Shown: positions 59,001 through 64,000 of the stretch, in pieces | Numbering within the stretch: the first letter of the stretch is position 1 | Layout: every line of letters starts with the position of its first letter | NCBI GenBank assembly: GCA_963930775.1 | Contig: OZ005692.1 | Location: 4,574,135 to 4,638,134 of the forward strand | DNA length: 64,000 nucleotides | Direction: 5' to 3' | Origin: Cliona cf. orientalis | Taxonomy: Eukaryota > Porifera > Demospongiae > Clionaida > Clionaidae | Notes under the pieces: model-generated | What the model saw: only the letters and a program-made list of their open reading frames with translations | What the model was told of the DNA's origin: nothing | Databases searched by the model: none | Made by a program: the position numbers and the translations under genes

Positions 59001-61078
59001 AACAATATTAAATTTTTTCAGAGCGACAATTTTCTTATATAGTCCGTGTCATTTATACATGAGGGCATGGATACGCGTCCCGGAAGCGCCCGGTTGCTAT
59101 GAACGCGCGGCGCGGGCGGAGAGAAAGTCCGCTCTACAAGGCTCAGGATTGGTCAGAACTGTAGGGCCGTGTGCACAAAGAAGAGTGGCCTTAATGCCTC
59201 GGCCCATAGCTACAGCTAGAGACGCACTTTGTTGATCGAACGATCGGCGTGAAAGCGCCGCGCGTTTCGAGAGGCCGGCTCGCTAAGCAGGCGCTGGCGC
59301 TAGCCACAGAGCCTCGAGCGAAGCGAGAGGCAAGGTCTATTCTTTGTCATACCTGTCAGTAGTCCGGTAACGACGTTCGAGCAGAGCGAGAACGTCGCCA
59401 TTGCACACTTAGTTGGAGGGGTGTGGCCTCTGCAACCGCTTCCATCTGCGCATGCGCACGGTACTAATGTGTGAGCATGTACTGTTATTAAATACATGAT
59501 CATGCATGCTAGCCACATTATCCCAATTCTCCTTAGACTAAAATTATGTCTTTTGGCACACGTAATTGGTATGATCACTAGTGTAACAACTGAAAAGCTA
59601 GGAGGAGGGCCTGGGTACCAGTGATGCTATGATAAATATTTTCATCCACTTACTCCACTAGCCTAGTGCTGAGCACGCCAGTTTCGACAGAGTCAAACCA
59701 CTCAATCTCCTGTCGAAGGATGGAGTGATACAGAGCCCTTCGCAGTCGCTGAATCTGACGATATGCACTCAAATTCCAAAACGTTGTTGCCAGGAATACA
59801 GTAATTAGCATGCCTGTTGCTAGAGCCACGTAGTAGAGAGAAAATACACCAATACGCCACCTAAGCGTGCCATCGGTATCACAAACGTAGTCCAGAAAAT
59901 CACTCGTGGCATCAGGTGATCCAGAACTTGAGTTGGAGCAAAAGTATCCGGTCTGGGAGCTTGTGGGAGTGCCAGCTGATGATGATGATGACAATCCTTG
60001 ATTGATGGTATCAGTCAAAAACTGAGGATTATTGCGCAGCTGTGCTTGATATGATGTACATGTCTCGTTAGGAGGTAGCGAGTCGGTCGTGGTGATGACC
60101 AAATTGTTGGAAATGGCCAAACTATGAGATACGAACTGGTTAAGGATGGTGCCCCCGAGAATGATGTGTCCAGGAATACCGAGGCCAGCTGCTACTGCCA
60201 TCAGAGTGCCAGCGAAGATCATCAGAATGTCCCAGATATTGGCATACTGAAACTGCAAGATAAAAGTATACCCCGAAAAGTACATAACATAGTAGCAAGT
60301 AAGGGGGCTTGTCCAAAGTCCTTGTGGAAAAATTAACGTCATTATGACGTTGGGGGGGGGGGGGGGGGGGGGGGGAGGGGGTCTTGGCCCATGACGTTTT
60401 ACAACTGCACTGTCAGCAGACTTCAGACTTGAGCTTTAGTTGTGATTATGCATTCTTGTGATTGAATAAGTCTAGACACACCTCCAGCAGTGTCAAAATT
60501 TGCATTTTAGTGACAGCTGAGTCAAGCACTATGTAGCTAAAAGTGTACCTGTAGCTACAGGCAAGCAAGAAACTGTCAAAGAAGCACAGGTATGCAATGA
60601 ATCCAAAAAGACATAGCTAGCACTGTAGAATACAAGACAAATGTGTAGGCTAAATGGAGCAGAATCAGAGTTTCAGTGTTAAATCTATGCTGAAATACTG
60701 TGACGTTAAGAGAGGGGGGGAGGGGGGTAAAAAGTTAACGTCATAATGACGTTAATTTTTCCACAAGGACTTTGGACAAGCCCCCTAAGCCATGTGGGCA
60801 TTTATGATTTAGCAAATTTGATCATGAAACTAGACTAGTCAGAAACTAAGCTATTCAGTGGCCCATGTACTTACTAGTCTCCAGACTGGCACACTTGTCT
60901 TTTCCTTCTTTTTGCCTTTTACCATACTTCCATGATGAGTATCACAGTCTATAGGTTCAGCTTCCAAGTTATTGCTCTCTGGCACTGACTGACCATTTTG
61001 GTTTATCTTCTCTAGATGCAATTTCTCATCCTGATCAGCTGTGGTTGAGTTTTGATGCTGAGTGTGGTCGTTGTCCAT
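47066..61078 (-). CDS. ABCB-type full ABC transporter (P-glycoprotein-like)
   Basis: About 18 exons: 61078-60875, 60252-59654, 53662-53491, ~53213-53087, ~52751-52637, ~52427-52256, ~52194-52082, ~51995-51869, ~51688-51119, ~50917-50609, ~50444-50211, ~50050-49945, ~49619-49458, ~49259-48958, ~48448-48332, ~48266-48108, 47938-47534 and 47416-47066. Layout is TMD1-NBD1-linker-TMD2-NBD2. Both NBDs show Walker A ([11 protein letters not shown]), signature ([16 protein letters not shown]), Walker B ([11 protein letters not shown]) and H-loop (IVIAHRLST). TMD1 has a Ser-rich extracellular loop with Cys and NxS/T sites. The linker (~50.9-50.6 kb) is basic with [10 protein letters not shown], a likely PKA/PKC site. 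In this family the protein exports hydrophobic drugs or lipids across the plasma membrane using ATP. All exons read without frame breaks, so the gene appears functional despite a 6-kb intron full of transposons. Orthology within ABCB is not resolved. Confidence 0.9.
47990..48092. repeat. GA-rich microsatellite in ABCB intron
   Basis: GAGAGA/GGGG purine tract on the plus strand between the NBD2 exon and the preceding exon. No coding role. Confidence 0.8.
48485..48542. repeat. GA-rich microsatellite in ABCB intron
   Basis: A short GTGTG then GAGAGATAGA tract in the intron upstream of the exon at 48332-48448. Confidence 0.7.
48625..48768. repeat. Hairpin element in ABCB intron
   Basis: GTTAGACACTGAAGCCAAGG at the left pairs with the imperfect complement TGGCTGAAGTGTCTAAC at the right, and TTTAGAATACTGAAGACAC pairs with GTGTCTGAAGTATTCTAAA. 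Nearly the whole ~144 bp folds back on itself. It is a small MITE-like element. Confidence 0.65.
54000..54500 (+). repeat. Intronic repeat block X, forward copy
   Basis: About 500 bp matching the complement of 58185-58960. It contains an open stretch ([39 protein letters not shown]) that looks exon-like but has no recognised family. The inverted copy carries an extra ~260 bp insertion. Confidence 0.7.
54978..55350 (+). repeat. Intronic repeat block Y, copy 1
   Basis: GC- and CpG-rich block starting GAGCGACAATTTTCTTATAT, ~90% or more identical by eye to 59021-59400 in the same orientation. Its continuation (CCATTGCACACTTAGTTGGA) is displaced to 58040 by the foldback element. Function unknown. 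Confidence 0.8.
55342..58039. mobile_element. TE3: foldback element with 9-bp target duplication
   Basis: AGAACGTCG lies at 55342-55350 and 58031-58039, and the element is 55351-58030. The uninterrupted site is seen in block Y copy 2 near 59392. Ends read GGTC..., then GAAAATTACGTAAAATGGAA as long inverted arms of about 700 bp (55360-56060 and 57290-58020). The middle (56.06-57.29 kb) has partial inverted structure, C and G homopolymers and no transposase. A 9-bp duplication with long inverted repeats fits a Mutator-like non-autonomous element; this assignment is inferred. Confidence 0.85.
55386..55404. repeat. Palindrome CCCATGAGTCACTCATGGG, left arm of TE3
   Basis: A 19-bp palindrome centred on an AP-1-like TGAGTCA core. 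In the right arm it occurs three times (57901-57919 with a TGAGTGA core, 57939-57957 and 57977-57995), alternating with CGTAAATC motifs. Confidence 0.75.
58031..58184 (+). repeat. Block Y copy 1, displaced right part
   Basis: Continues block Y after the TE3 insertion: CCATTGCACACTTAGTTGGA and CGCTTCCAT match 59399-59520. The junction AGAACGTCG is the duplicated target. Confidence 0.75.
58185..58960 (-). repeat. Intronic repeat block X, inverted copy with insertion
   Basis: Complement of 54000-54500, interrupted at about 58412-58676 by ~260 bp that end in an A-rich tract (GAGGAAAAAAAAACAAAAAA), as expected for a retroposed LINE or SINE tail. No ORF was identified in the insertion. Confidence 0.7.
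59021..59520 (+). repeat. Intronic repeat block Y, copy 2
   Basis: Uninterrupted copy of the block split by TE3. It shows the empty target site as GAGAACGTCGCCATTGCACA. It is CpG-rich and AT-flanked, with no coding domain. Confidence 0.8.
60303..60785. repeat. Harbinger-like MITE, copy 3
   Basis: The ends GGGGGCTTGTCCAAAGTCCT and their complement are perfect over about 45 bp, interrupted by a long G run (60351-60375). TAA flanks both ends (60300-60302 and 60786-60788), the TWA target duplication of PIF/Harbinger. It sits in the first intron of the ABCB gene. Confidence 0.85.
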
Positions 61079-61495
61079 AGTGCAGTGAGCTAGCGCATTG
61101 CTCTGACAGCCACAGCGAACATGATCTATTTATAGAAGCAGGAGCACTATGCGGAAATTGTTACTGAACGGAAGTGCATGGTTCAATTTCTTATTGCGCA
61201 TGCGCATTCGTGATCACGCTTGACACTGGATCCGGACAACTTTACATTACTACAGTCTATTAAATGTTTGTCACACACAGTGCTATGTCAGGTATAGCTA
61301 TAATATTATAGTTATAATGCAGCTATCTATAGGTAAGCTACTGTAATAGTTTATAAATGTGCTGTCAGTTTATATCCCCTTAGGCTTTGGAGGGACGGCA
61401 GGAGGAGCAGTTTCCATGGGAGCAACACTGAATTTGGGAGGAGCAGTGCTTGATTTCAGTATCAACGCTTGGTATTCACTATTTTCATCGCCCAA
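61079..61495 (-). promoter_or_regulatory. Upstream region of ABCB gene
   Basis: Immediately 5' of the start codon at 61078. It contains a CpG-bearing motif TTGCGCATGCGCATTCGT (61195-61212), a half-palindromic NRF1-like site (GCGCATGCGC). The same motif type is common in sponge promoters. The exact transcription start is unknown. Confidence 0.4.
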
Positions 61496-61499
61496 CACT

Positions 61500-61748
61500 A
61501 CTGGACAAGAATAGTCTTAAAAGTAACTTGATAGTGTCTTATATGTATCTTAAAATGTGTCTATAAAATTGATCTCACTGAAAAGCATCTGAAAAGTGTA
61601 TGAAGGTCTCTGACTGGGACTCTAAGAAGAATCTTAAAATTCTAGATGGTCTCAAGTTACTTAAGATAGAGTCTTAAAAGAGTATTAGCAATCTGAAAAA
61701 GTCTGAAGTTGAAATGGTAGTTTAAGATGTAATCTTAAGAGTCTTATA
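61500..61748 (+). repeat. Degenerate tandem array, left part
   Basis: Loosely repeated units with AGTCTTAAAAGAGT and AGCAATCTGAAAAAGTCTGA. It continues at 63037-63260 on the other side of an inserted element, so it was one array before the insertion. Confidence 0.7.
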
Positions 61749-61909
61749 CACTGCAAAAAATGAATCATTATTTTAACCATAATAGGTGGTTATCTCAGTT
61801 TCATGCCTTGTTTCAAGATCATTAGCTAATCATTAGCATAAGGAAATCTCATGGTCTGAATATTCCAGATTTCAAACTATAAACAACTTAATGAGCTCTG
61901 GAATATTAG

Positions 61910-62734
61910 TTAACATAGGCGACGGAACCGTAGCGGCTGGAGCGGCCAGAGCCGCTCCACTTTTTTCGTGTGCACCTTCGATTTGCAATCGCCATTACAT
62001 GCATTAGCAGACATAAAATGCCCCGTTACCCCGCCCACCAACAGTCAGCATTTTTGCAACGCGCTTTCTAAACAACGCACACCACACGTGCCTACTGTGA
62101 GTACAGTTGCAGTACAATTTAGCTAGCTAGTACTATTTTAGTCTCGTCCCCAGACCCCGCCCCAAAAAGAAGGGGAAAGGGTCTGGGGACTGGCGAGCGT
62201 TTTCTTGGTTGTGCATCATCAGCAGTTTTGTTTTCAGGTAAACCAATCAGATCACAGCTTTGGCACGGTCATATGACTCACTGCCCGCAGGAATGTAACA
62301 GTAGAGCCTACTAACCAATCAGATTCGAGGTTTGTTTGAGCGCTGGCGGTGTCGGCGCGCGCACCCAAAGCCGGCCAAACCCAGCAAACGCTCGCCAGTC
62401 CCCAGACCCTTCTCCTTCTTTTTGGGGCGGGGTCTGGGAACGAGACTAGTACTATTTGCGCTAAAGTGAACTATTTTGGCTACTATCAACCCTGACGATA
62501 CACTGGACGTCCCAGACAATTAAGCCACATCAACCTCAGTGAAGACCAAATTATGATGAACACATTTGTGTCAAAATGCGCTTAGAATTTGATTTCAGAA
62601 GGTCTAAATGTAAAAATTTTCCTGGGGGAGCATGCCCCCAGACCCCGCTAGTTTGGAGCACGCTTATGCATGCTCAGTCACATTGCCTTACCCAGCCTCT
62701 ACACATTATAAAAGCTTCCGTCGCCCCTGGTTAA
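61910..62734. mobile_element. TTAA-flanked element nested in TE4
   Basis: TTAA at 61910-61913 and 62731-62734 flank ends with GGCGACGGAA and its complement TTCCGTCGCC. It is ~817 bp, non-coding, and itself carries a further insertion at 62139-62446. The class is probably piggyBac/Kolobok/Sola3-type by target site. Confidence 0.7.
62128..62457. mobile_element. Innermost element with GTCTCGTCCCCAGACCCC ends
   Basis: Inverted repeats of about 60 bp (GTCTCGTCCCCAGACCCCGC at 62141 and its near complement to 62446). TAGTACTATTT (11 bp) is duplicated at 62128-62138 and 62447-62457. It has no ORF. The 11-bp duplication is unusual for a DNA transposon. Confidence 0.75.
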
Positions 62735-63036
62735 TGCAGAGGAGTCAAAGTCGTGTACCCAATTAATGCATGATTTTGTATATACTAGCATCAAATAATT
62801 CAACGGGTCATTAGGAATAATTCACCCTCGAGCTCCTCTGTATTTGCCATGGTTACTGGAACAGATCATTAGAGTGTAAGCTAGACAGCATGCATGCAGT
62901 AACCATGGCGAATACAGAGGAGGGTGAATTTTTTCTAATGACCCATTGAATGCTTATGATTAATGATCTAGAAACAAGGCATGAAACTGAGATAATCACC
63001 TGTTATGGTTAAAATAATGATTCATTTTTTGCAGTG

Positions 63037-63260
63037 TAGCGATCTGAAAAAGTCTGAAGTTGAAAATGGTACTTTAAGATGTAGTCTTAAAAGAGTCTTA
63101 GCAATCTGAAAAAAAGCTTGAATTTGAAAAAGGGTATAGAAAATCATAGCAATCTGAAAAAGGCCTGAAGTTGTTAAAATTTAATGCTAATTTAAGATAT
63201 AGTCTTAAAAGAGTCTTAGCATTGATGCTATCTGAAGAAATCTGAATGGCAAGCATCTGA
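63037..63260 (+). repeat. Degenerate tandem array, right part
   Basis: Same AAGAGTCTTAGCAATCTGAA units as 61500-61748. Confidence 0.7.
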
Positions 63261-64000
63261 AAAGTATCCGAGTACGAGTGCGCGCGGCGCGGCGCCTGTA
63301 TCACGTGAGGAGGGAACTTTTGAATTTGAACGCCGTATACCGTATGCAGTTGGGGTACAGGTGATAGATGGCTGTTTGAAGAAGGCTGTGAAGAAATGAT
63401 AAATAAAGAAGGCTAATAGGCGTCAAGAGGGATCATGTAGGATATACGGCACCTGGTCTTAAACACGGGGAAATCGCTTCACGAGGTTGCCTCTTTCGTC
63501 TAATTCCTTCGTCAGCCGCAATACTAGCCACGCCCACCCTCGTTAGCTATACGCGTATAATATTGTAAGTGTACGGCGAATATGCGCACGCAGCTCTTTT
63601 CTTTTATAGTTAAGTAACCATTAATTATAGTAAATTACTATTAATGGCTGTTTTGGCGGGTAATTTGAGCGGTCAGCTACTTGGACCTTCAGAGACATGA
63701 GTTTGTTGGATGTAGGAGTGGTTGCCTTTGGAGGGATAGATAAGATCATTACTTTTCTACGCTCCCAACGTGTCCTTGCTAGGAGTTGCAACTGCTCCAG
63801 GTACCCGATTAACCTAATATAGGCGCCTCCCTAATTTAGGCGCCCTTTGGGACCTGCGCAATTTTTTCGGTTCTAATTTAAGGCGCCTTTCCGGACATCA
63901 ATTATTTTTAGGCGGCGCCTATTTAATTGGAACGTATTGCCACGTGCAATATGGCAATACCTCGGTACCGTACCATACCGTCGATTGATCTATCGAGCTA
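63261..64000. other. Right-end region, mostly non-coding
   Basis: A CpG-rich patch (GCGCGCGGCGCGGCGCC at 63278) is followed by AT-rich sequence. A possible start exon is at 63697. A GGCGCC-containing repeat with inverted parts lies at 63815-63925. Nothing else is supported. Confidence 0.4.
63697..63796 (+). CDS. Possible first exon of unknown gene
   Basis: ATG at 63697 opens MSLLDVGVVAFGGIDKIITF, followed by LRSQRVLARSCNCSR and a plausible GT donor at 63799. The ending (LRSQRVLARSCNCS) weakly recalls the N-terminal zinc-binding start of ISXO2/Merlin-like transposases. The remainder would lie beyond the window. Weak evidence. Confidence 0.25.

Larger units (their letters stand above)
61749..63036. 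mobile_element. TE4: 1.3 kb TA-flanked inverted-repeat element
   Basis: The ends CACTGCAAAAAATGAATCAT and their complement extend to about 65 bp; TA lies on both sides (61747-61748, 63037-63038). It has no transposase. A TA duplication is typical of Tc1/mariner and some other families. Half of its length is a later insertion. Confidence 0.85.

Noticed and set aside
1..64000. CRISPR arrays, tRNA or rRNA genes, bacterial operons
   Set aside because: No regularly spaced identical repeats with unique spacers, no tRNA cloverleaf or rRNA core motifs were noticed, and genes are intron-rich.

Overview
The window looks like nuclear DNA of a sponge (demosponge). It is AT-rich and intron-dense, with many short GT-AG introns and ATT/ATA microsatellites. 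It carries gene families that are typical of sponges: receptors with polymorphic-outer-membrane-protein (Pmp) beta-helix repeats plus a multi-pass membrane domain, and kinase/coiled-coil/Kelch proteins. It also has a full-length ABCB transporter and a very high load of nested DNA transposons. No tRNA, rRNA or bacterial operon features were seen. The species assignment is inference.

Left half (1-32.8 kb): a tandem array of minus-strand Pmp-membrane-protein paralogues, each disrupted. Gene 1 (14350 down to 658) is split by a 9.8 kb transposon (TE1, 2955-12777). TE1 has a 30-bp perfect terminal inverted repeat, a TTAA target duplication, clusters of a 12-bp palindrome near both ends, and two divergent multi-exon genes: a DDE-type transposase-like protein (DNxxRENKN and GHTHEDVD motifs) and a ParB-like-domain protein. 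A 5'-half relic (about 16.2-17.4 kb) is broken by a Harbinger-like MITE. Gene 2 (30986 down to 18412) is split by a second 9.2 kb transposon (TE2, 19299-28541). TE2 has 136-bp perfect inverted repeats, an exact 8-bp target duplication, an integrase-core transposase and a cargo gene for an Ig-like plus protein-kinase protein. The two host-gene junctions can be read directly by comparing the paralogues: removing each element restores continuity of the interrupted exon.

Middle (32.3-47 kb): a 3' fragment of a third Pmp gene abuts a decayed tyrosine-recombinase (DIRS/Ngaro-type) retrotransposon with zinc knuckle, RT-RNase H, minisatellite, recombinase and a direct repeat. Next come kinase/coiled-coil/Kelch pseudogenes in both orientations and a frameshifted relative of the membrane domain.

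Right (47-64 kb): an apparently intact minus-strand ABCB (P-glycoprotein-type) gene with about 18 exons. Its 6-kb first-half intron contains a 2.7 kb foldback element with a 9-bp target duplication, inserted in a duplicated repeat block. The gene is followed by a three-deep nest of elements at 61.7-63.0 kb.

The ABCB exons and both transposons' exons read cleanly, while Pmp and kinase-Kelch copies carry many frame breaks. The breaks are therefore more likely real gene decay than poor sequence quality.
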